Below the pieces are notes generated by a model, which was not told the origin of the DNA, searched no databases, and saw only the letters and a program-made list of their open reading frames with translations. A stretch of 64,000 bases of DNA, taken from an uncultured Fidelibacterota bacterium. GTDB lineage: Bacteria; Fidelibacterota; Marinisomatia; Marinisomatales; TCS55. The stretch spans positions 23,624 through 87,623 of the forward strand of contig CACMQQ010000006.1 in the NCBI GenBank assembly GCA_902615915.1, written 5' to 3'. The translations under genes and the position numbers were made by a program. Of the stretch, positions 28,102-37,419 are shown one piece after another (the stretch's first letter is position 1; every line of letters starts with the position of its first letter).

Positions 28102-30225
28102 TTATTTTTTATTTTTTAACAATCTACCAATTTCGGCGGTTTGGCGGTTAAATTCCTTATCAAAAGCAGAATAATAACTATTTATCTCATAAAAATATCT
28201 TGCGGCTTGACGGTCCACAACAAAAGGGCCTTGCCTCAATACTCCTGGAGAAGGAAATAAGATTTCTACGCCAGGTCTAAAATATTGAAGAGACAGTTCT
28301 AAATCTGGATTTAAATCTAGTAATTTTTTTAGAATCAATACCTCGTAAAGTCTTCTTTCGTATTTATCTAATTCATCTTTTGTAATTAAGATAGTAAATA
28401 CATCTTCAGCAGGACTACTGCCCAATTTATTTAGTCGAGCTAATTCATTTTTAAAAGATTCGTTCATTTGTATGTAATTAACTTTAGCAGAAGGTCTCAC
28501 AAATGGCTTTTCTAAAGTAGCTTTGCCTCTAACTGAATATGTAAGCTTTAAGGCTTTTCCATCAGGTATATTTTCAATATCTGGGGCAAGTGGCTCAACC
28601 TCAAATCCCGCTGGGTCATCCGATGATTCTTTAAAATAGATGACTTTTTTAGGATCAATATATTCGAAATAATTAGTTCTATTAATAATATCTAAAAGCA
28701 TTTTCTTAACTAAAACGGCTTCTCCCGGTATTTTCCCTTCAAGTAAGCTTTTATAGGGCTCTTTCACCAATAAAGTTTTATCAGTCAATACCCTATTATC
28801 GACCTCAGCTATGATATTTTGAAAAACTGGGCTTTCATTTATAAATGAAAGATCAAATACATCTTCTCTTTTGACTCTGTAAGAATTGGGAAACGAAAGA
28901 TTATCAACCTGATCAAACCGTTTATCATCTTGAGGAATGACTCTACTGAAATTATCTTCCTCTTCAGTGATAACGTGAGGCGTTATTACTACAATTACCT
29001 CTTTCTTTGCATCTTCGGTTCCACGAACTGAAAAGAAAAGTTTTAAAAACGGAATTTGAGAAAGCAAAGGAACCCCGCCGGTATTCTTGCTATCTTTCTC
29101 ACTTATAAGTCCACCTATTATAAATGGGGTATTATTAGCAACGCGAACAAACGATTGAACTTTTCTATTATTGATTATCGGTGCAGATTCAACATCTCCT
29201 CCCGTTGCACCAATTCTTTCTTCTGTATCGCTGATAATTGTCTCAACTTGAATGGTAACGCGCGCACCGTTCTCACTAATCCTAGGTCTTAAATTCAAAA
29301 CAATACCAACTGGCACGTAATCCACTCCACGACTAGTAGAAATTTGAGTGTCCGTAACCTTTACAATGGGGATTTGCTGGCCGATTTGAATTCTTGCTTG
29401 TCTGCCATCCAAAACAAGGACTGATGGCTTAGATAAAATATTTGCAGCTTTATTACTAACTAAGGCCTCGATATTTGCTCTAAAATTAGCGCCACTGCCT
29501 AAAAGAGTTCTGTCTAGGACCATCGTAAATGGAGATATTGATCCTCCCTCTGGAGGAGGAAAGTCTGCTGTAAAACCTGGTGCAGCGCTAGAAAAATCAA
29601 CTCCTAATTCATCCAGTTTATCCGAATTTATTTCTAATACTAAAGCTTCAATAGCGATTTGACTAGCAGGAACATCAATCTTATTTTGAATAAGATCAAG
29701 TAATTCTGCGTATGAACCTGTATCCCCTGGTTTATGACCAACCATTAATCTTTGTAGTGGTTCACCGCTTGTGGTATTATTTAAAACAACCCCGCCCAGA
29801 TCTACACCCAAAGGAGTGCTCTTAGAAGACTTTTTGCTTGTGCTTTTTTCAACCAAAGATATTGTTTCCGTATCTGGTAATTTTATTATAACAGGTAGTG
29901 CTCCTGGGGCATCCAAACTTGCAGGTTTATTAGAAAAGACAGGGGTAAAATTATTTTCACCAGCAATTTCACCTTTAGTGGATCTGTATTCAACTACATA
30001 ATAACCCATTGTTTTTAGTGTTGCTAAGGCACGGTCAGTTTGAATATAGCTTAACTTTATCACTTTGTATTCAAGGCTGCGTAACGATCCTGCAGGACCT
30101 GTAGGTAGATTTGATGGTCTAATAACAGGGGTCGGGGGTCTTCTTAATGCAGATGATGGAGGTCTTTGTTGGCCTGAAACAAAATCAAATATGAAGATAG
30201 TAATAAGTAAATATGGATATCGCAT
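28102..30225 (-). CDS. Secretin family (type II/III secretion or type IV pilus-like) protein with long C-terminal extension
   Basis: 'AIEALVLEINSDKLDELGVDFSS', 'NILSKPSVLVLDGRQARIQIGQQIPIV', 'GIVLNLRPRISENGARVTIQVETIISD', 'TPFIIGGLISEKDSKNTGGVPLLSQIPFLKLFFSVRGTEDAKKEVIVVITPHVI'. Confidence 0.9.
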   Translation of the reverse strand: MRYPYLLITIFIFDFVSGQQRPPSSALRRPPTPVIRPSNLPTGPAGSLRSLEYKVIKLSYIQTDRALATLKTMGYYVVEYRSTKGEIAGENNFTPVFSNKPASLDAPGALPVIIKLPDTETISLVEKSTSKKSSKSTPLGVDLGGVVLNNTTSGEPLQRLMVGHKPGDTGSYAELLDLIQNKIDVPASQIAIEALVLEINSDKLDELGVDFSSAAPGFTADFPPPEGGSISPFTMVLDRTLLGSGANFRANIEALVSNKAANILSKPSVLVLDGRQARIQIGQQIPIVKVTDTQISTSRGVDYVPVGIVLNLRPRISENGARVTIQVETIISDTEERIGATGGDVESAPIINNRKVQSFVRVANNTPFIIGGLISEKDSKNTGGVPLLSQIPFLKLFFSVRGTEDAKKEVIVVITPHVITEEEDNFSRVIPQDDKRFDQVDNLSFPNSYRVKREDVFDLSFINESPVFQNIIAEVDNRVLTDKTLLVKEPYKSLLEGKIPGEAVLVKKMLLDIINRTNYFEYIDPKKVIYFKESSDDPAGFEVEPLAPDIENIPDGKALKLTYSVRGKATLEKPFVRPSAKVNYIQMNESFKNELARLNKLGSSPAEDVFTILITKDELDKYERRLYEVLILKKLLDLNPDLELSLQYFRPGVEILFPSPGVLRQGPFVVDRQAARYFYEINSYYSAFDKEFNRQTAEIGRLLKNKK

Positions 30226-30722
30226 TATCTTGGAACCACTAGCTTTATGGGCAATGATACATTAAGCCCATCAAATGAAGCAGTAATCAAGCCATTTTCC
30301 TTATAATTATAATAATAACCACCTGAGCTAGTACTGTAAGTTGATGTAGGCACAAAGGAAGCTAAAACCTCAAGTCTAGATTTTGGTTCATCGCTTATAG
30401 ATGAAACACTAAAACTGGATGATGAAACTACACCGTAAGAATGCATATCAAGCGTCCCGCCAACTGCATCCATCTTCATCAACATTGTCACTGCAGATGA
30501 TAATGAGTCCTTATGGACCCTTCGATCTAAATATACTGTAACCTTTGAAACGCTATTTAAATAGACTATATCGGGATTGATCTTTAAGGTTAATTCAAAG
30601 TTATCATTTTTAGCAGTATCTTTCTTTTCTGGTTCTAAAATATCGTTACTGCAAGAAATTGAAAAAAGACCAATTAAAAAATAAAGAATATTTTTTCTAA
30701 GAATATTGTTTATGGCTAACAT
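30225..30722 (-). CDS. Putative lipoprotein, secretin-linked
   Basis: Internal Met start gives 'MLAINNILRKNILYFLIGLFSISCSND' with lipobox; stop overlaps the secretin start by one base. Confidence 0.6.
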   Translation of the reverse strand: MLAINNILRKNILYFLIGLFSISCSNDILEPEKKDTAKNDNFELTLKINPDIVYLNSVSKVTVYLDRRVHKDSLSSAVTMLMKMDAVGGTLDMHSYGVVSSSSFSVSSISDEPKSRLEVLASFVPTSTYSTSSGGYYYNYKENGLITASFDGLNVSLPIKLVVPR

Positions 30723-30917
30723 GTAAAATTTGAATATTATATAATATAGCATTATATGAACAATATACTTTACATGGAATAGATATATCATCTTAAATAA
30801 TTTTACAAAAAATAATAAATACTATATAAAAGACGTTCTGTGTTAAAATCTAACGATGATATTTAACAAAGTATTTACTAATTATCATTAATGCAAAATT
30901 ATTGAAATAACAAATAG

Positions 30918-31340
30918 ATGCCAGAAGATAAAAATAAAGAGGAAAACTTTAACCTAAGCGCGCAAGATAAGCTTTCAGTAAATAGCTTATACAAGTGGTC
31001 AAAGTTTGTATCAATATGCACTATTGTGCTAGGCTCTATCACTTCTGTATCGATTTTTTTCTTAGCTATTCCAACCGCAATAATAGGCATAATTACTATT
31101 GTTATGGGTGTAAAACTTAATATAGCATCTAATCATTTACGTTACGCTATACAAGTTAACAGTAAAGAAAGTATTTTCATTGCCGCTGATCATTTGAGAC
31201 AATACTTTACTTTCAATGGAATTATAATCATAATTAGTATGATTTTTTTTATCATAATTGCTGTAATTATTTCTCTGTTTGCAGGAGCAATAATTGAGAT
31301 ATTTAATCAAAGTGGATTTGACTACACCATTAGCATTTAA
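30918..31340 (+). CDS. Membrane protein, DUF5362-like
   Basis: 140 aa with soluble N-terminus and two TM hairpins; family call from memory only. Confidence 0.55.
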   Translation: MPEDKNKEENFNLSAQDKLSVNSLYKWSKFVSICTIVLGSITSVSIFFLAIPTAIIGIITIVMGVKLNIASNHLRYAIQVNSKESIFIAADHLRQYFTFNGIIIIISMIFFIIIAVIISLFAGAIIEIFNQSGFDYTISI

Positions 31341-31364
31341 GACCAAATTAGAAAATAGATAAAA

Positions 31365-34300
31365 TTGAAAACTCTAAAAAAAATTGTCAATATTAAACCT
31401 GGTGAAGGAAAAATGGTTCTTCTATTTTTCCTATTTTCCTTCTTTGTGGTTGCAATGGGTCTTGTTGCCAAAACTGCAAGAGATGCATATTTTTTAACCG
31501 ATTACGACAAAAGCTTGCTTCCGCTGATGTTTGTTGTTATAGCAGTAATCATTGCACCTTTTTTGGTAGTTTATACTAAAATATCAAAAAAAATCCCTCA
31601 GAAAACTTTATTTGTATTGACTTGCATAATTTTCGCTTCGACCTTTATAATGCTTCAGCCTGTAATGACTGGGTTTATCATTCCTTTGACCTATGTTTGG
31701 GTTGAAATAGTTGTAGCTGTCATGCTAATTCAATTTTGGACCATTGCTGGAGAATCATTCCAACCTCAACAAGCAAAGCGATTATTTGGCATTGTCGCTG
31801 GTGGGGGGTCGCTCGCCGTAATGCTCATTGGCATTAACTTAAAACCATTTGTTGCCTATTTTGGATCGGGCATGCTTCTTTTTCTAGCAGCTTTCTTTCT
31901 TGCTGTAGCTACCATATTAGGGATTAATTGTCTTAATTACATTCAAAACGAATCAACATCAAAGCCGCTAAAGAACAAAGCAAAAACAATAAAAAAGAAA
32001 AAACAAGCTGATCCTTTCATTGTGGGAATCGGTAGCATCGTTGCTTTTTCAGCAGTAGTAACTGTTCTTGTCGACTACCAGTTCAAGATTATGGCGAGTA
32101 GTGCATACCCAGATTCAAGTGACCTTGTTTCTTTTTTTGGAACATTCTATGGCATATCAGGCGCAATGTCCATCATTATGCAGTTTTTCATCACCGGTCC
32201 AATTCTATCACGATTCGGTATCTTGATAGGTTTATTAATTCTACCATTTTTTCTCATTGCAGGTTCAGCATCATTTTTTCTTGCCCCCATGGTCTTAAGC
32301 GCAAGTTTTGCTAAATTTTCTGATCAAACTTTTAAATTCACAATCAATAGTTCTTCATTAGAGCTTTTGTGGCTACCTGTTCCAGCTAATATTCGCAAAA
32401 CTATAAAACCTCAAATTAGTGGAACTGTAAAATCAGTTGCTGAGGGTGTAGCAGGACTTGGGACTTTCTTTCTTGTAAAATTCATTGAACTGCAATTTTT
32501 GAGCTTGATATCTATTGGAGCTATAGCAATATGGATTCTTACTGCATTCAAAGTAAAAACGAATTATGTCAAACAACTTCAAACAGCGATAGCTAAAAGA
32601 GAGATTAATTTTGAAGAGCTAAATATTGATGTTCAGGACGCTGCAATGGTTAAAACCATTGAAGATACGTTAAGCTCAAATGATGAAATAAAACAATTAT
32701 TCGCATTAGAGATAATTGATGGCCTTTCACTTTCTCCCTGGAAGAAAACAATAAAAAAACTTTTTAATAATGGATCAGTGGAATTAAGAAAACGAATTTT
32801 AGAGTTATCATGGGATGAAATTGATATTATAGCTGACGAGGACATCATTCAAGCTATCCACAGAAACGATAATGTTTCCCCGGACGCCATTATTGCTGCT
32901 GGAAAAAGAAGAATTGAAAAAACATATCCAGATATTGAAAAATACTTAACTAATAAAAATGAAGAAATCGTTGCCGCATCAGCAGCCTCAATTTTATTCA
33001 TTAATACAGGTCCAATTGTCGAAGCAGAAAAAATACTCAATGATTTAATCTCTTCCTCTGATGAAAAAACTGCTGGAATAGCACTTAGAAGGCTCACTGA
33101 TAACAAGACAATCTTAACAAACAAAAAATTGATAAAATTTCTCAAATCTAATAGTGATTACATAAGCAATGTAGCCTTATCCATTGCTGAAAAAAGACAA
33201 GATGAAGAATTAATTCCATCTATCATGTCAAATCTCAATCTTCCTAAAACGGCACTTCAGGCACGACAAACTCTAAAAAAGTATCAAGATACAATGATTA
33301 TTGATCATTTTGAAAAGTCACTATCAACTGAGGAAACAAAGCGAAAGCTATATCTTGGTATTTTGTACGCTATCAGGGAATATCCATGTGATAGATCTAA
33401 AGAGATACTACTTAGTAAAATGGATGATGATGATCAAGAAGCATACAATGAAATTGTTAATTCTTTAATTGCTATTGCTCGATTGCATCCCATTCATGAG
33501 AAAAAACTTGAGGATATTTCAAACAAAATACAAACTACTGCAAACAAACTTTATTACAATTACGAACTGATCAAGCTGCTTCCAGGTAATGAGCAAAGTT
33601 TTTTGATGAAAGATTACTTAACCAATGAAATTCAAAATACGCTTCCTACTTTACTAAAACTTGGTGTTATGGATAAACCTCAGACCCCTATAGAATCATA
33701 TATCAATACAATCAGAACTGGTGATAATGCCAAGCTGCCATTTCTTCTAGAGTTCTTTGAAAATATTTTCTCCAAAAGAGAGCGCGCTGTGATTAATCCC
33801 CTAATTGAAAAAATAAGCATTGAGGAAAGAAGTGATATTGGCCATGAATATTTTGACAATTTACCTAAAGATCTGGACAAGGAAATCTCAAACCTTATCT
33901 TTTCAAAAAACAAATGGGAATCTGCAATATCATTAGATTATTGTATTCAATCAAACAAGGAAGAGATTTTGAAAAATTTAAAATGGGAACAATTGCCAAG
34001 ATCAAGAGCAAATAAAGAAATTATTATGAGAATAGCCAAAGACAAAGACTCCCTAAAAAAGCTTGTTCCATCAAAGCTATTTGAAACAAATTCAAAGGAA
34101 TTAACCATGTATTCAACATTAGAAAAAACGATTATCCTTAAATCTGTTGAGCTCTTTAAATCTATACCTGCTGAAAACCTATCAAAGGTTGCCCAAATAA
34201 CTGAAGAGGTTAAATACAGCAAAGATGAGCCCATCTTCTCAGAAGGTGATTATGGTGACTCTCTCTTCATTGTTGTAGATGGTGAGGTTAAGATACATAA

Positions 34301-34535
34301 AGGTAAACAGGAGCTGGCTTTACTTAAAAAAGGAGCATGTTTAGGTGAGATGGCTCTTTTGGACGATGAACCAAGATCGGCAGATGCAACAATAACAGAA
34401 GAGTCAACCTTGTTTAAAATTGAAAGAGAGGGTTTCTATGAAGTAATGGCAGGACAATCCGTTATTATGCAAGGCATCATAAAACTTCTAACCGGCAGAC
34501 TTCGCGTGGCAAATGAAAAATTAATGTCAAAATAA
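31365..34535 (+). CDS. NTT (ADP/ATP translocase)/MFS-like membrane domain + HEAT-like repeats + C-terminal cyclic-nucleotide-binding domain
   Basis: 1056 aa, TTG start; N-terminal ~10-12 TM region 'KTARDAYFLTDYDKSLLPLMFV...ESFQPQQAKRLFGIVAGGGSLAVMLIG'; helical HEAT-like middle; C-terminal 'PIFSEGDYGDSLFIVVDGEVKIHKGKQELALLKKGACLGEMALLDDEPRSADATITEESTLFKIERE'. Confidence 0.83.
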   Translation: MKTLKKIVNIKPGEGKMVLLFFLFSFFVVAMGLVAKTARDAYFLTDYDKSLLPLMFVVIAVIIAPFLVVYTKISKKIPQKTLFVLTCIIFASTFIMLQPVMTGFIIPLTYVWVEIVVAVMLIQFWTIAGESFQPQQAKRLFGIVAGGGSLAVMLIGINLKPFVAYFGSGMLLFLAAFFLAVATILGINCLNYIQNESTSKPLKNKAKTIKKKKQADPFIVGIGSIVAFSAVVTVLVDYQFKIMASSAYPDSSDLVSFFGTFYGISGAMSIIMQFFITGPILSRFGILIGLLILPFFLIAGSASFFLAPMVLSASFAKFSDQTFKFTINSSSLELLWLPVPANIRKTIKPQISGTVKSVAEGVAGLGTFFLVKFIELQFLSLISIGAIAIWILTAFKVKTNYVKQLQTAIAKREINFEELNIDVQDAAMVKTIEDTLSSNDEIKQLFALEIIDGLSLSPWKKTIKKLFNNGSVELRKRILELSWDEIDIIADEDIIQAIHRNDNVSPDAIIAAGKRRIEKTYPDIEKYLTNKNEEIVAASAASILFINTGPIVEAEKILNDLISSSDEKTAGIALRRLTDNKTILTNKKLIKFLKSNSDYISNVALSIAEKRQDEELIPSIMSNLNLPKTALQARQTLKKYQDTMIIDHFEKSLSTEETKRKLYLGILYAIREYPCDRSKEILLSKMDDDDQEAYNEIVNSLIAIARLHPIHEKKLEDISNKIQTTANKLYYNYELIKLLPGNEQSFLMKDYLTNEIQNTLPTLLKLGVMDKPQTPIESYINTIRTGDNAKLPFLLEFFENIFSKRERAVINPLIEKISIEERSDIGHEYFDNLPKDLDKEISNLIFSKNKWESAISLDYCIQSNKEEILKNLKWEQLPRSRANKEIIMRIAKDKDSLKKLVPSKLFETNSKELTMYSTLEKTIILKSVELFKSIPAENLSKVAQITEEVKYSKDEPIFSEGDYGDSLFIVVDGEVKIHKGKQELALLKKGACLGEMALLDDEPRSADATITEESTLFKIEREGFYEVMAGQSVIMQGIIKLLTGRLRVANEKLMSK

Positions 34536-34539
34536 TATC

Positions 34540-34848
34540 TTAATCTTTTTTCGGCAGTATCTTTTCTTCAATATTCTTTATTGTGTTTTCTTTCATCTTT
34601 TCCGTTGCCTCACTCGTAGATTTTTTCACGTTCTCAACACCACTTTGTAAATTTTCTTTTATATCATCTAAAGAAACCTCTTTACCGCTCCATATAGAAT
34701 AAGCTATCCACAAAATAAATAATGCACTAAATACCAATACTATTTTCAGGAGTTTTTTTAAAACGCCAAGGAGGATGATAATTGAAAAAACAACTGCTAT
34801 GGCCAGATAAATTGGTTCATTTGAAAGGGTTTCAATTAAGTTTTCCAT
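34540..34848 (-). CDS. Hypothetical small membrane protein with amphipathic C-terminus
   Basis: 102 aa; TM segments then 'LQSGVENVKKSTSEATEKMKENTIKNIEEK'. Confidence 0.6.
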   Translation of the reverse strand: MENLIETLSNEPIYLAIAVVFSIIILLGVLKKLLKIVLVFSALFILWIAYSIWSGKEVSLDDIKENLQSGVENVKKSTSEATEKMKENTIKNIEEKILPKKD

Positions 34849-34851
34849 TGA

Positions 34852-35781
34852 CTACTTCTTGTTCATCCTCTTTAATTTATTGCGATTTATTCTACCTGTT
34901 CTATTTTCGTACTCATTGATCAAGCTCATAATACGGGGATCATCCGGTAAAGAAAGTTTCATAGTGTCGACTCTTCCTTCCTTTTTAGAAACATTTCCAT
35001 TGCTAAAAGAAATTTTTACTATTCCAATTTGATAGCCAGATTTTCCTGCTTGAACGACTAAAGTATTATTGAACTCTTCAGGTGACTCAAATAGAGATTG
35101 GCTATGGGACCCAACAATAAGGTCAACATCTTTTAATTTTTTTGCCATCTCAACATCTTTATCAGCGCCTTGGTGAGTTAACAAGACAACTATGTCAGTT
35201 TTGTTTTTTAATTTATTCAGTTCGCTATTTATTTCTTGGTAAGGGTCCATTAGATCGATCTTTTCCTTTATTTCTTGAGGATAATATTTAATTGCATATT
35301 CATCCAAGATTCCAATAATTCCCACTTTCAAGCCATTGCGATTGACAATAATGGATTTAACACTTCGCTCTGTTTTTAGATTAGTGCTAACAATCGATTT
35401 ATCCATAATATCAACAAACTGTTTAAGTTGTTTTTGATCCATCGTTATCTCTTGATCCCCTAATAAAATAGCATCATAAGGAAGTAAATTGTATGCTTCA
35501 GCCATTAAACTATCTTTCAAAAACTGCTTGCTCATTGTAAAGATATCACCCGAATCAACTAATATCGAATTAGGGTTTTTTTGCATGAATTCTTTAACAA
35601 AAACAGAACGTTTTTCAACTGCACCATAGGGCTTATCAGGGCAATAACAATTCTCAAGTGCTCCATTGGTGTTGTTGGTGTGAAGGATATAAATAACTTT
35701 TTCTTGGGCATGCAAACCCATAGAAAGGATCACTAAAAGACTTTTGAAATGAATTTTAATTAGTTTTATCAATTCCAACAT
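34852..35781 (-). CDS. 5'-nucleotidase/UshA-like metallophosphatase (N-terminal domain only), exported
   Basis: 'VIYILHTNNTNGALENCYCPDKPYGAVEKRSVFV', 'ILVDSGDIF', 'LLGDQEITMD', 'IVVLLTHQGADKDVEMAKKLKDVDLIVGSHSQSLFE'. Confidence 0.8.
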   Translation of the reverse strand: MLELIKLIKIHFKSLLVILSMGLHAQEKVIYILHTNNTNGALENCYCPDKPYGAVEKRSVFVKEFMQKNPNSILVDSGDIFTMSKQFLKDSLMAEAYNLLPYDAILLGDQEITMDQKQLKQFVDIMDKSIVSTNLKTERSVKSIIVNRNGLKVGIIGILDEYAIKYYPQEIKEKIDLMDPYQEINSELNKLKNKTDIVVLLTHQGADKDVEMAKKLKDVDLIVGSHSQSLFESPEEFNNTLVVQAGKSGYQIGIVKISFSNGNVSKKEGRVDTMKLSLPDDPRIMSLINEYENRTGRINRNKLKRMNKK

Positions 35782-35798
35782 CCTTAAAATTCAACGTA

Positions 35799-36407
35799 AT
35801 GAAGTATTTAATCAAAACATTTTTATTCATTTCTATAATTTTTGCTCAATACCCAGCTGACACACTATTAATATTGCCTTCGACAAGTAAAATTGAGAGA
35901 ATGTTGATCAGTCCAATCTCAAAATGGCAGAGGATTTCTTATGGTTCGCCTGAAATGAATTGTCAATTTTTTCCTAGCTGCTCACAATACGGAGCAATAG
36001 CTATCAATGAAAAAGGCCCTATTCTAGGATTGCTTGCTACATCTGATAGAATAATTAGGTGCAATCCTTCAGCAATGAAAACCCACTCAATGATTGTTGG
36101 TGGTTTTTATCAAGATGGAAGAATAATTGACATGTTAAAACCTGAGTATATAAATGATGAAAAATCACCTGTCGTTGCTGGTATATTATCAATAGTGCCA
36201 GGCTTAGGAAGAATATATTCCAAAAAATATACTGATGGGCTTTTTGGCTTTTTATTAACCTCAGTAGCTTATCAAACTGCTATAAGGAGTAATAAGAAAA
36301 ATTCTATTTTAGCTCCCTTTTTTATCTCTGCTGCTGTAGTACTTCATGGAGGTGAAATATATGGCTCTTATAGATCAGCAAAATATTATACTTCAAAAAA
36401 AAATTAA
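35799..36407 (+). CDS. YidD-like domain fused to C-terminal membrane domain
   Basis: 'CQFFPSCSQYGAIAINEKGPILGLLATSDRIIRCNPSA' matches the YidD signature; followed by 'SPVVAGILSIVPGLGRIYSKKYTDGLFGFLLTSVAYQTAIRS...' hydrophobic region. Confidence 0.72.
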   Translation: MKYLIKTFLFISIIFAQYPADTLLILPSTSKIERMLISPISKWQRISYGSPEMNCQFFPSCSQYGAIAINEKGPILGLLATSDRIIRCNPSAMKTHSMIVGGFYQDGRIIDMLKPEYINDEKSPVVAGILSIVPGLGRIYSKKYTDGLFGFLLTSVAYQTAIRSNKKNSILAPFFISAAVVLHGGEIYGSYRSAKYYTSKKN

Positions 36408-36417
36408 CTATTAGGCC

Positions 36418-36786
36418 TTGATTAAAAAAATATATTATTTATCCATCATAACTACACTATCATTTACTGCTATCCTTTTTTATTTAAAAAAAGAAATATA
36501 CATGATCATTTTTATGGGCGCTTTTATTCCTATTTTAACAAGTTATCTCAATATTAAAATAATTGATTTTATATCCTCAAAGTATGATCATCAAATCACT
36601 GTTAAATTCAATGCAGCGCAATTTTTTATTAAATCTATATTTGTAATTTCACTTATGTTTATTGGCATTAAGGAATTAGAATTAAATATTCCTATTTTTA
36701 TCAGTTGCCTGTGTTCGATATGGTTCATCTTTCATATAATGGAAGGTTTTTATACAAATTCGTTAATAAAAAAAAATAATAGCTGA
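36418..36786 (+). CDS. Hypothetical integral membrane protein
   Basis: 122 aa, TTG start, four hydrophobic segments. Confidence 0.45.
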   Translation: MIKKIYYLSIITTLSFTAILFYLKKEIYMIIFMGAFIPILTSYLNIKIIDFISSKYDHQITVKFNAAQFFIKSIFVISLMFIGIKELELNIPIFISCLCSIWFIFHIMEGFYTNSLIKKNNS

Positions 36787-36834
36787 TAATGCATTTTATT
36801 ATAAAAATTTTATAATGTTAAATTAATAGCATTG

Positions 36835-36906
36835 GGTGGATTAGTTTAACAGGCAAAACAGGGAACTCGTAATTCTCAAAAACCAGTTCAAGTCTGGTAT
36901 CCACCT
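36835..36906 (+). tRNA. tRNA-Thr (anticodon CGU)
   Basis: Hand-folded cloverleaf: GGTGGAT/ATCCACC acceptor (7 bp), TA, D-stem GTTT/AAAC with loop AACAGGCA, anticodon stem GGGAA/TTCTC with loop CTCGTAA, variable AAAA, T-stem ACCAG/CTGGT with TTCAAGT loop, discriminator T; CCA not encoded. Confidence 0.78.
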
Positions 36907-36965
36907 CATTAAGATTGTAGACAGTTAAAATTTACATGAATTACAAATTGATTAGGAGATAAATA

Positions 36966-37334
36966 ATGGATACTAATTTAGCATTAACAATTATTGGTTC
37001 AGTTTTGACCGTTATTGGTGTTGTCTTTATTGCTATACCAAAAGTTGTAAATGAGAAAACTATAGATGGCCTTCCTACCGAAGCGGTTAATATTGCAGCT
37101 GTATTTCGTTCAGCCAATGGTGGTCTAGGTTTAGCTTTGGGAATGGTAGCGATTTACTCCAGAAATCTACCATCTGAGTATGCTGAAACAGTCCTCCTTT
37201 CTTTAGGCACAGGTTTTATTTTAGTAAATTTAGCATTATTGTCTGGAAAAAGATTTGAAGATGAACTACCTGTTCCACCTATGATCATTTTTCTTATTCT
37301 TACATTTATAGCTTATTACTCAGCGTTAGGTTAA
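36966..37334 (+). CDS. DUF4345-like small membrane protein
   Basis: 122 aa, four TM segments, RBS 'taggagat'; family from general resemblance. Confidence 0.55.
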   Translation: MDTNLALTIIGSVLTVIGVVFIAIPKVVNEKTIDGLPTEAVNIAAVFRSANGGLGLALGMVAIYSRNLPSEYAETVLLSLGTGFILVNLALLSGKRFEDELPVPPMIIFLILTFIAYYSALG

Positions 37335-37419
37335 ACAGAATTAAGAAAATCCAACGTCAATAGTTATTAATTCAAAGTTGGTTTTTCCCTAGTATTCACT
37401 TAAAATAAATCACCCTGAA

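Noticed and set aside
37335-37419. CCAAC...GTTGGTTTTT possible terminator
   Set aside because: Stem of ~5 bp with a ~20-nt loop; not reliable by eye.
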